Below are positions 1 through 7,456 of a stretch of 64,000 nt of DNA, one piece after another. Numbering within the stretch: the stretch's first letter is position 1; every line of letters begins with the position of its first letter. Origin of the DNA: Streptomyces caelestis (lineage in GTDB: Bacteria; Actinomycetota; Actinomycetes; Streptomycetales; Streptomycetaceae); the NCBI RefSeq assembly GCF_014205255.1, contig NZ_JACHNE010000001.1, forward strand, positions 930,001 through 994,000. Reading direction: 5' to 3'. The position numbers were made by a program, and so were the translations under genes. A model generated the notes under the pieces. The model saw nothing but the letters and a program-made list of their open reading frames with translations, ran no database searches and was not told the DNA's origin.

Positions 1-643
1 GCACCTGCTCGACGAGCTCCCAGGCGATGCGCTTGTAGCCCTCGATGCCGAACGGGTGACTGCCGACGACGGGGTCGGTGATGCTCGACACCGTCAGGGT
101 CTTGGGGTCGTTCGCCAGATCGCGGATGCAGCGCATCCGGTCGGCGTCGTCGTCGAAGAGCCGCAGGTCCGTGCCGAACCCGGTCAGTTGTCGACGGGTC
201 TGCTCCGGCAGCCAGGAGAACGTGGCCACGGTGCACTCGAGGCCGGCCGCCGCCGCGTAGGCGGCCATGGCCAGGCCCGCGTTGCCCGAGGAACCCACCG
301 CCACCCCGCGGTAGCCGGCCGCGCGGGCGTGGGCCGTCACGACCGCGGCGAACCGGTCCTTGTGCGAACCGGTGTGCTGGGCCGCCTCGTTCTTCACGTA
401 CGTGCCGTCCTCCCACGGGAGCAGCGGCGTCGGTCCGTGGCCGAAACCGGGCAGGTCCCGGTAGGGGAGGCGGTCATCGAGGGCGGCGTCCTCCTCGTAG
501 ACGCAGAACAGGTTCGCGTTCCGTCCGTCCGCGTCACAGGCGGGACAGCCGCGGGGATGGTCGGCGACCGGATAGCGGGCCGCGCACTGGACGCACTCCA
601 GGGCGCGCAGGGCAGGGGACGGCACCGGGACGTTCGTCGTCAT
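1..643 (-). CDS. Threonine-synthase-like PLP enzyme (3' end beyond the window)
   Basis: Reading from the ATG at 643 the frame stays open to the window edge, giving about 214 residues. The N-terminus has a zinc-ribbon-like CVQC...CPAC pair (residues about 16-37). It is followed by NEAAQHTGSHKDR, the usual fold-type II PLP lysine context of threonine synthases, and by the phosphate-binding GSSGNAG. The family converts O-phosphohomoserine to threonine or does related beta/gamma replacements. In this context a secondary-metabolic amino acid substrate is more likely than core threonine synthesis (inference). The ATG overlaps the TGA of the upstream methyltransferase gene by four bases (ATGA), so the two are probably translationally coupled. 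The C-terminal half is not visible. Confidence 0.8.
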   Translation of the reverse strand, partial: MTTNVPVPSPALRALECVQCAARYPVADHPRGCPACDADGRNANLFCVYEEDAALDDRLPYRDLPGFGHGPTPLLPWEDGTYVKNEAAQHTGSHKDRFAAVVTAHARAAGYRGVAVGSSGNAGLAMAAYAAAAGLECTVATFSWLPEQTRRQLTGFGTDLRLFDDDADRMRCIRDLANDPKTLTVSSITDPVVGSHPFGIEGYKRIAWELVEQV

Positions 644-1437
644 GTCAGCGCCCACACCCGGTCGTCCAGCAGTTCGTGGTCCTCGCCGGGAACGCAGAAC
701 ACCGACTCCGGGCCCGACCGGTGCCACAGGTCCAGGGACGCGCTCAGCGGCGCCGAGACGCAGGTGTACGACTCCGGGCGGCCGATGCCGGTCAGCAGGA
801 AGCACGGCGTGTCGCCCGGCCGGTGCGCGAGGAAGGAGTCGCGCAGCATCGTGAAGCGCCGCTCGGCCAGCGCGGCGGCGGGCTCGGGCGTGGGGAAGAG
901 GTCCGGGTGCTCCTCGCCGTTGTGCCGGAGCATGTAGACGACCGCCCCCACCCCGGAAGCGGCGACCCCGGCGATCTGCCGGCCGATCTTGTCCTCGGTG
1001 TGGCTGTACAGGCACAGCGACAGCACCGCGACACCGCCGTTGAAGGGCGCGCCCAGCGCGGCCGAGGCGTACTGCCAGGCGGAGAGGCCGGGCAGTACCC
1101 GGACCTCGGGCCACTGCTCGGCGGGCAGGATGCGCTTCAGGTTGTGGAACACCGGGCCGGCCATGCCGAGCAGTCCGGGGTCGCCGCCGGAGACCAGGAC
1201 CACCCGCGCACCGGTCGCGGCACGCTCGGCGGCCACCCGGGTGCGGACCGCGAACACGTCCTCCTCGGGGGTCGCCAGGTTCAGTACGTCGAACCGCTCC
1301 GCCTCGGGCCTGATCAGCTCCTTGATGGTGTCCAGGAAGACCTCGTGGCCGATGACCACCTCGGCCTCACCCAGGGCGGCGGCCACCGAGGAGGTGACAT
1401 CGGCGCCATACCCCGTGCCCACGATGGTGAGGGACAC
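640..1437 (-). CDS. CobJ-like tetrapyrrole-methylase-family SAM methyltransferase
   Basis: This 265-residue protein has the N-terminal IVGTGYG loop and the VSGGDPGLLGMAG segment typical of precorrin-3B C17-methyltransferase (CobJ/CbiH) and the wider tetrapyrrole methylase fold. It starts at a GTG with a GAGG ribosome binding site. No other cobalamin gene is nearby. It sits between an ATP-grasp ligase and a threonine-synthase-like gene in one minus-strand operon, so a small amino-acid or peptide substrate is plausible. The fold is known to serve non-tetrapyrrole substrates, for example in diphthamide and borosin methylation. A displaced cobalamin gene is the alternative. Family is clear, substrate unknown. 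Confidence 0.75.
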   Translation of the reverse strand: MSLTIVGTGYGADVTSSVAAALGEAEVVIGHEVFLDTIKELIRPEAERFDVLNLATPEEDVFAVRTRVAAERAATGARVVLVSGGDPGLLGMAGPVFHNLKRILPAEQWPEVRVLPGLSAWQYASAALGAPFNGGVAVLSLCLYSHTEDKIGRQIAGVAASGVGAVVYMLRHNGEEHPDLFPTPEPAAALAERRFTMLRDSFLAHRPGDTPCFLLTGIGRPESYTCVSAPLSASLDLWHRSGPESVFCVPGEDHELLDDRVWALT

Positions 1438-1489
1438 AGCAATACCTCTTCCTCGCTTGGTGAAACGGCTGACTGCTTTCCAGGGCCCG

Positions 1490-2707
1490 TCAGGGCGCCG
1501 AAGCAGAGGTCCGCAGGTGCCGGGCGGCCGCGAGGGCGCGGGACAGCGCCGTGTCCGGGTTCGGGCCGGTGGCGGTCAGAAAGCCGTAGCAGGCGCCCTG
1601 GTCGGCCACGCTGTCGATGACGGTGTCCGGGCCCTTGAGCGGAGTCCAGGTGATGTCGCCGGGGAAGAGGGACAGCACGTCCGCACCCTCCACCGGACCC
1701 AACGGGCCGGTCCGTGACGCGTATTTGAGGACCTGGGCGAAGCCGCCCGCCGTGGGACGGCAGGTCGCGGCGGCCACGTGACGCTCCTCCAGGCGCGGTT
1801 CGAGGGCCTGGACGAGCAGCAGCTCGTACGGGTCGACCCCGGTCACCCGCAGAACGGCCTCGCCGATGTGTCCGCCGCCGAGCCGGGGGTTGACCTCGAC
1901 CACCTCGGGGCCGGACGCGGTCTGGATGAACTCGATGTGCGACGGGCCGACCCCGCGTCCGATCGCGCCCAGCACCTCGCAGGCCCAGTCGGCGATCTCC
2001 TTCTCCCAGGCCCCGCCCCGGTCGACCGGGAAGGTCAGGTCCATCTCACGGAAGTCCGGGAGTTCGGAGATCGTACGGCTGTTGATGCCGAACAGCACAG
2101 TCCCGGACTCGGTCGTGTAGGTCTCCGCGCTGTACAGCGGACCACACAGGTACGGCTCCACTGTGACCCGCTCGGCCGGCACGCCGCGCTCGACCAGCTC
2201 GGCGATCCGGGCCTCGACCTCCTCCTGCCGTTCGGCGAGGAGCACGTTCTTGCTGCTGGTGCCGGCGGCGTCCTTGACCACGGCCATGGCGGGCCGGGAC
2301 GCGGCCGGCAGCGCCGCCCAGTCGGAGCCCCGTACGGCACGCAGCCGCGTCAGCCCGGCGTCCACGAGCCGATTGCGCACCCACACCTTGTCCCGCAGCC
2401 GGGCGGCCTGGGAGATCACGTTGGGAAAGCCGCGCTCGGACGCCAGCTGCTCGGCGAGCGGCGCCCAGGTGTCCGTGTTCGACACCATGCCGTCCACCCG
2501 GCCGAGTCCGTCCAGCGCGTGGCGTACGGCGTCCGCGTCGAAGGTGTCCACGTCCACCACGCGGATCTCCCCCGCCCGTTGCAGCTGCCTGCTGTAGTAC
2601 GCGCGGTCGAACGTCAGCAGCACAAGGTCGACACCGAGCCGCCCGGCGGCGGCGGAGAGCCGCTCCAGTCCGAAGGCGAGCGCCTCCAGCATCACCACGG
2701 TCGCCAT
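1490..2707 (-). CDS. ATP-grasp carboxylate-amine ligase
   Basis: This 405-residue protein starts at an ATG one base after the stop of the upstream PLP gene. A longer reading frame exists but runs back into that gene. ATP-grasp features are visible: a nucleotide-binding lysine in VVKDAAGTSSKNV, the acidic segment IEFIQTASGPEVVEVNPRLGGGHIG with the metal-binding ExNPR motif, and a C-terminal lid region. The family joins a carboxylate to an amine through an acyl phosphate and often makes dipeptides or amidated amino acids. Its neighbours, two PLP amino-acid enzymes and a methyltransferase, suggest it condenses a locally made non-standard amino acid. Substrates cannot be read from sequence. Confidence 0.85.
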   Translation of the reverse strand: MATVVMLEALAFGLERLSAAAGRLGVDLVLLTFDRAYYSRQLQRAGEIRVVDVDTFDADAVRHALDGLGRVDGMVSNTDTWAPLAEQLASERGFPNVISQAARLRDKVWVRNRLVDAGLTRLRAVRGSDWAALPAASRPAMAVVKDAAGTSSKNVLLAERQEEVEARIAELVERGVPAERVTVEPYLCGPLYSAETYTTESGTVLFGINSRTISELPDFREMDLTFPVDRGGAWEKEIADWACEVLGAIGRGVGPSHIEFIQTASGPEVVEVNPRLGGGHIGEAVLRVTGVDPYELLLVQALEPRLEERHVAAATCRPTAGGFAQVLKYASRTGPLGPVEGADVLSLFPGDITWTPLKGPDTVIDSVADQGACYGFLTATGPNPDTALSRALAAARHLRTSASAP

Positions 2708-2708
2708 G

Positions 2709-3764
2709 TCAGGCGTCACCCTGCGGCTTGGGGAAGGCGTGCCCGTGGCGCCGCCAGTTGGTCCGGCACCAGGGCAGCGCGAGGTCCTCGGCGCGAGACA
2801 CTTCGAGCGGGTACCGCTGCGGGTCACGCGTGACGACCGGGACCTCGGAGGTGAAGACCTCGGCCAGGTAGCGGTGCCCCGTGTCGGGCGCGATGCAGAC
2901 GACCGGGTACTCCTCGTCGAAACCTATCCGGCTCGCCCGCCATTCACCGACGACATAGGCCGCACCGCTGGACAGGCCGGCGAACACGCCGTATTCCCGC
3001 AGCAGCTCGACACAGCCTGACCTGGCGTAGGTGAAATCAATCCAGTGGATGTCGCTGTATGCGCCGTACTCGATATTCGCAAAGGGTATTCCGCTGCCTA
3101 TACCGGCGATGAGGAATTCCGGATCCTCGACGTCCTGGCTGGCGAAACTGACACTGCCGTACGGCTGTACGCCGATCAATTCGACCTCGCGCCCGAGGTC
3201 GCCGAGCGTCTGGTGCAGTCCGCCCGTCGAGGCACCTGTGCCGACACCGCCGACGAGGGCGATCCGGGTGGCCGGCAGGTCGTCCGCCAACTGCCGGGCG
3301 ATCGAGGCGTAGCCGGCGTAGTGGGCCCGGTCGTGATACTGGCGCATCCAGTGCGCCCGCGGGTGGTTCTTGACGAATTCGATGGCCCGCTCGACCCGTC
3401 CCGCCTGGTCGAGTTTCGCGTCCGCCGACGCCGTCGGCTGGTCGACCGAGACGCCGAGCAGTTCCAACTGCGTGCGCAGCGTGGGGTCGACGGCGGGGGA
3501 AGCCACGATGTGGCAGTTGAAGCCGTACTTGTTGCAGGCCAGCGCGAGGGAATAGGCGTAGATCCCGCTGGAGCTGTCGACCAGTGTGTCCCCGGGGGTG
3601 ATCGTCCCGTCGGCCATGAGCTGTTCCACGGCACCGAGCGCCGACGCCACTTTCATGGATTCAAATCTGAGCACATACAGGCCGGGGCGGAGCCGAATCA
3701 GGGCAGGCCGGGCGAGCGCATCAGCTATGTGACCGAACAAGAAGGCCCCCGGATGAAGTGGCAT
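2709..3764 (-). CDS. Cysteine-synthase/SbnA-like PLP enzyme
   Basis: This 351-residue fold-type II PLP enzyme resembles the cysteine synthase/cystathionine beta-synthase group. The likely Schiff-base lysine is in RFESMKVASA (about residue 38), the substrate loop is VDSSSGIYAYSLA, the phosphate-binding glycine loop is GGVGTGASTGG, and SSGAAY lies near the C-terminus. SbnA-like members make precursors of 2,3-diaminopropionate. This protein could supply a similar beta-substituted alanine (inference). It heads the minus-strand operon and is divergent from a second ATP-grasp ligase across 150 bp that must hold both promoters. A C-terminal extension of about 40 residues beyond the PLP core is unassigned. 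Confidence 0.8.
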   Translation of the reverse strand: MPLHPGAFLFGHIADALARPALIRLRPGLYVLRFESMKVASALGAVEQLMADGTITPGDTLVDSSSGIYAYSLALACNKYGFNCHIVASPAVDPTLRTQLELLGVSVDQPTASADAKLDQAGRVERAIEFVKNHPRAHWMRQYHDRAHYAGYASIARQLADDLPATRIALVGGVGTGASTGGLHQTLGDLGREVELIGVQPYGSVSFASQDVEDPEFLIAGIGSGIPFANIEYGAYSDIHWIDFTYARSGCVELLREYGVFAGLSSGAAYVVGEWRASRIGFDEEYPVVCIAPDTGHRYLAEVFTSEVPVVTRDPQRYPLEVSRAEDLALPWCRTNWRRHGHAFPKPQGDA

Positions 3765-3914
3765 ACGCAGCCCCGGATTTGAGCCGCCGAGCTGCTGTGC
3801 TTATGAGCTAGGGTGATCCAATACAAACCACGTGGCGAAGTCAAGGGGTTTCCGGAGTCAGAGCAATGACATATTCGTGCCATGGCAGTTTGGTGACAAA
3901 GCAAAGGAACGGTT

Positions 3915-5132
3915 ATGTCGAATCAGCGCGATGTATTGGTCTTCTCCAAGCGGTTCGCCGGAGGAGTCCGCAAGGTTGCGGGAATACTGGAAAATGTCGG
4001 AAGACGCCCGGTTCTGGTGTCCGCGGAGCCGGAGGACATCAACCGGGACGCCTGCGCCGCGCACATAGTGATCGACTGGGAGCATGACGACCTGGACCGC
4101 TTCGTCGCGGCCGTCGACGCCGCCGGCGTGGAGCCGACGGCGGTCGTCAACTTCGTGGAACCGCTGCTCGCCTGGCAGCTTCAGGTCGCCCGGCACTACG
4201 GCCTGCCCGGCGGTGAGCCGGGCCGTGAGGCGCTGTTGAGCAAGACGCTGGTGCGCGCGGAAATGGCCCGGCTGGGGCTGTCCGGCATCGCCTTCGCCTC
4301 GGGGCCGGCGGGAGCCTTCGACATCACGACGGTCACCTCCTACCCCGTCATCGTCAAGCCGGCCCGTGACTCGGGAGGTTCGCGGCTGGTCCGTCGCTGC
4401 GACGGCCCGGACCGACTCGCCGCCCAGCTGCGCGACATGGCCGAGGCGGCCGGAGACACTGCGGAGGTCATCGTCGAGCAGTACCTCGACGGGCGGGAGT
4501 TCTCCGTCGACGGTCCTCTCCTAGGTGGACGGTTCGAGCCGGTGCTGACGGTGGAGAAGACCGAACACGACGACGTACGGCACCATGACGCCGGCCTGCG
4601 CATCACTCCCCCGCCCTCCTCGTACGTACGCCGCGCCGCGCTCGACCTCGCCGAACGCATCAGCGTCCTGTGCCGGAAACTCGACATGGGGGAGGGCTGG
4701 TTGCACGTCGAGGGGCGGGCCGCGGCCGACGGCAGCGCCGAACTCATCGAGATCAACCCCCGGCCGGGCGGCGGCCTGCACCGGTCCGCCACCCTGCGCA
4801 CCTGCGGCATCGACCCGTTCGACGTGTCCGTGATGGCGGCCCTGGCCGAGGCACCCGCGATGGAGGCGAGCCGGGACGAGCCCGGCGGCGAGTTCCTCGC
4901 CCTGCTGCCGTTCGAGCCTGACCGGCTGGGCACGCTGGTCCGGGCGACCCCGCTCGAGGAACTCCTGCGCCTGCCCAGCGTGGTCGACGGCTATCAGACC
5001 ACCGGGTACCGGGTCTCCTCCCTCGAACAGGAGAACTTCTTCGCCGAGGTGATGCTGAGCGCCGAGAGCGTCGACGGTCTCAGGGAAGCCGCGGGCAAGG
5101 TGCGCGCGGCTTTCGACTTCACCTTCGAGTGA
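3915..5132 (+). CDS. ATP-grasp ligase (second copy)
   Basis: This 405-residue protein has a good ribosome binding site (AAAGGAACGGTT before the ATG). The ATP-grasp core is clear: VIVKPARDSGGSRLV for nucleotide and phosphate binding, VIVEQYLDGREFSVDG, and the metal-binding LIEINPRPGGG. It has the same general architecture as the ligase at 1490-2707, although the sequences differ substantially, so this is not a recent duplication. Two ligases beside two PLP enzymes suggest assembly of a dipeptide or tripeptide without an NRPS (inference). The gene ends 28 bp from a convergent GntR gene. Confidence 0.85.
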   Translation: MSNQRDVLVFSKRFAGGVRKVAGILENVGRRPVLVSAEPEDINRDACAAHIVIDWEHDDLDRFVAAVDAAGVEPTAVVNFVEPLLAWQLQVARHYGLPGGEPGREALLSKTLVRAEMARLGLSGIAFASGPAGAFDITTVTSYPVIVKPARDSGGSRLVRRCDGPDRLAAQLRDMAEAAGDTAEVIVEQYLDGREFSVDGPLLGGRFEPVLTVEKTEHDDVRHHDAGLRITPPPSSYVRRAALDLAERISVLCRKLDMGEGWLHVEGRAAADGSAELIEINPRPGGGLHRSATLRTCGIDPFDVSVMAALAEAPAMEASRDEPGGEFLALLPFEPDRLGTLVRATPLEELLRLPSVVDGYQTTGYRVSSLEQENFFAEVMLSAESVDGLREAAGKVRAAFDFTFE

Positions 5133-5159
5133 CCGGGTCGGCCTCGTGGGAGATCAGGT

Positions 5160-5843
5160 TCAGGCGTTCGGTTCCGGCCACGGCATCCACCCCGCCGTGT
5201 ACGAACCGGCCTCGTACGCGGCCCGGTTGCTGTCCTGGGCACGGATCGCCTCCACGAGCCGCGCGTGGTCCTGGTACTGCTCGGGACGCAACGTGTCGCG
5301 GAAGTGGTCCAGCAGTGACTCGCGAATCACCTCGCCGAGGTCCGCGTGCAGTTCGACCAGCACCATGTTGTGGGACGCGGCCACCACGGCCAGGTGAAAG
5401 GCGGCATCCTCGTTGACGAAGGCGATTCGGTCACCGGACGACCACGCCCGCTCGCGCTGGGCAAGGGCGGAGTCGAGCCGCTGCAGATCTTCCGGAGTGC
5501 GCCGGGCGGCGGCCAGGCGGGCCGCCCGCGCCTCCAGGGCGCCGCGCACCTCGGTCACCTCCTCGATGGTGGCCTCGGCGAAGCGGCCGCGCATCACACC
5601 GGCCAACTCGCTGGTCGCCCGTACATAGGTGCCCGAGCCGTGCCGGATGTCCAGCAGTCCGGTGTGGGCGAGGGCACGGACGGCTTCCCTCACGGTGTTG
5701 CGTGCCACTCCGAGCTGCTCGACCAGCTCGGGCTCGCTGGGGATGCGGAACCCCACGGGCCACGCACCTGACGTGATCTGACGCCGCAGCCGGGCAATCA
5801 CCTGGTCGGACATCACTTCCCGGCGCACACGTTCCAGAGTCAT
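5160..5843 (-). CDS. GntR/FadR-type transcriptional regulator
   Basis: This 227-residue protein has an N-terminal winged helix (residues about 10-75: IPSEPELVEQLGVARNTVREAVRAL) followed by an all-helical FCD ligand domain. The latter carries the metal/ligand-type residues seen around FHLAVVAASHN and ESLLDHFRD. It is divergent from the MFS gene at 5895 with about 50 bp between the starts, a classical arrangement for controlling its neighbour and itself. The sequence GTCATCCCAT occurs twice in the same orientation, at 5839 and 5877, and could be part of an operator, though the first copy overlaps the start codon. Ligand unknown. Confidence 0.85.
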   Translation of the reverse strand: MTLERVRREVMSDQVIARLRRQITSGAWPVGFRIPSEPELVEQLGVARNTVREAVRALAHTGLLDIRHGSGTYVRATSELAGVMRGRFAEATIEEVTEVRGALEARAARLAAARRTPEDLQRLDSALAQRERAWSSGDRIAFVNEDAAFHLAVVAASHNMVLVELHADLGEVIRESLLDHFRDTLRPEQYQDHARLVEAIRAQDSNRAAYEAGSYTAGWMPWPEPNA

Positions 5844-5894
5844 CCCATCAGTCTACGAGGAATCACTGGACGTAGGGTCATCCCATGAGTCACC

Positions 5895-7145
5895 ATGAAC
5901 GCCATGGCGAGCGATGAACTGACGAGCCGGCACCCTTCGCAGTCCCGTCGGGATGCGCTCGCCGGACCAGGGGCGCGCCGGCTGGCGGTGGTGGCCCTCG
6001 TCCTCGCCGCGCTGAACCTTCGCCCGGCGGTGACCAGCCTGGGTCCGGTGCTCGAAGAGGTCCGTGACTCACTCGCCATGAGCGGCACCGTCGCCGGGTT
6101 GCTGACGTCGATCCCCGCCGCGTGTTTCGCGGTGATCGGATCCACGGCACCGCGGCTGGCTCGCCGCTATGGCCCGAGCGGCGCCATCGCGGTCGGTGCT
6201 TCTGTGCTGACGCTCGGGCTCGCCCTGCGTCCGCTCGTCGCGAGCACCATCCTGTTCGTCGCGCTCAGCACCTTCGCTCTCGCCGGGATCGCCATCGCCA
6301 ACGTGTTGCTGCCGGCGGTGGTCAAGCAGCGCTTCCCCGATCGGGTCGGCGCGATGACCGGGCTGTACTCCATGGCCTTGAACGCCGGCGCGTCCAGCGC
6401 CGCGGCCGTCACCGTGCCGGTGTCCGAGGCGTTCGGCGGCGACTGGCGATTAGGGCTCGGGGTCTGGGCCGCGCTGGCCGCGGCAGCCGTGCCGACCTGG
6501 CTCGCCGTCGCCCGTCGCCGTGACCGGGCCGCTGATCCCGGGGCAGACGCACCGGTGCAAAAGGCACCGGCCGGCGCCCGCATCACCCGCGATCCGACCG
6601 CCTGGGCACTCACCGCCTATTTCGGCCTCCAGGCCAGTTCCGCCTACATCATCATTGGCTGGCTGGCGCAGATGTTCCGGGATGCGGGCCTGTCGGCCGG
6701 GGCCGCCGGTCTGCTGTTCTCCGTGACCTCGCTGCTCGGCGTGCCGCTGTCGTTCCTGCTGTCCGCCGTGGCCGGGCGCCTGCCCAACCAGAGCGGAATC
6801 GCGGCCGTCATGGGCGTGTGCGGCATGGCGGGTTACGCCGGACTGTGGTCGGCACCTGCCTCCGCGCCCTGGCTGTGGGCCGTGCTGCTCGGTGTGGCCA
6901 ACTGTTCCTTCCCACTGGCCCTGACGATGATCGGTATGCGCGGCCGGGATGGTGACACCGTCGCCCGCCTCTCCGGCTTCGTGCAGGGCTTCGGATACCT
7001 GCTGTCGATCCCCGGGCCCGTCGTCGTCGGCGCGCTCTACCAGCACTCCGACGGCTGGCGGGCACCTCTGCTCTTCGTGATGGTGCTGACGCTGCTCCAG
7101 ATCGGAGCCGGTCTGCTGGCTGGCCGTGACCGTCAGATCGGCTAA
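5895..7145 (+). CDS. MFS transporter, CynX/NimT type
   Basis: This 416-residue membrane protein has about 12 hydrophobic segments. Its opening region (LNLRPAVTSLGPVLEEV) is characteristic of the cyanate/2-nitroimidazole transporter group of the major facilitator superfamily. Members of this group often export or take up small anions and heterocycles. It lies between the divergent GntR gene and the indigoidine-type cluster, so it could move the product of either flanking locus. A transporter gene is reported in minimycin clusters, and this would be the nearest candidate here (inference). An alternative ATG lies three codons downstream at 5904. Confidence 0.8.
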   Translation: MNAMASDELTSRHPSQSRRDALAGPGARRLAVVALVLAALNLRPAVTSLGPVLEEVRDSLAMSGTVAGLLTSIPAACFAVIGSTAPRLARRYGPSGAIAVGASVLTLGLALRPLVASTILFVALSTFALAGIAIANVLLPAVVKQRFPDRVGAMTGLYSMALNAGASSAAAVTVPVSEAFGGDWRLGLGVWAALAAAAVPTWLAVARRRDRAADPGADAPVQKAPAGARITRDPTAWALTAYFGLQASSAYIIIGWLAQMFRDAGLSAGAAGLLFSVTSLLGVPLSFLLSAVAGRLPNQSGIAAVMGVCGMAGYAGLWSAPASAPWLWAVLLGVANCSFPLALTMIGMRGRDGDTVARLSGFVQGFGYLLSIPGPVVVGALYQHSDGWRAPLLFVMVLTLLQIGAGLLAGRDRQIG

Positions 7146-7256
7146 CAAATTCGACGGAAGAACCTGACGAAATCGAAGGGGCTTCTTGAAATCCGGCAGG
7201 GTCGGTCCTGGACCGTATCAATAGGGCGCGGGTAAGATTCCAGCCATTCCCCGGAT

Positions 7257-7289
7257 CTTGTTGACCCGGTGACAAGTTTCCCATACGAT
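7257..7289 (+). promoter_or_regulatory. Sigma-70-like promoter with flanking inverted repeat, upstream of the synthetase gene
   Basis: TTGACC (7261-7266) and TACGAT (7284-7289) are separated by 17 bp, a good housekeeping-type -35/-10 pair. An inverted repeat CTTGT-N10-ACAAG (7257-7276) straddles the -35 box and could be a repressor site. The surrounding 300 bp is much more AT-rich than the genes. The predicted transcript would have a leader of about 160 nt before the ATG at 7457. Sequence inspection only. Confidence 0.55.
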
Positions 7290-7456
7290 TTTGTCTGGCT
7301 GATCTCATCGCCCGAAGACAGGGAATATCACCTCTCCTCTTCACTCCCTTCTTCCTTTTCGGTCGTCTTCGCAGTCTTTCATCTTTCTCTGTTCGGCCCG
7401 ACGCTGCCGCTCGCGAGGAGAGGCACGTCTTCTTACGTGGAGAAACAGAAGAACTC

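Noticed and set aside
5839..5889. Direct repeat GTCATCCCAT as a GntR operator
   Set aside because: One copy overlaps the gntR start codon, GntR sites are normally palindromic, and two short copies can arise by chance; noted only within the gntR entry.
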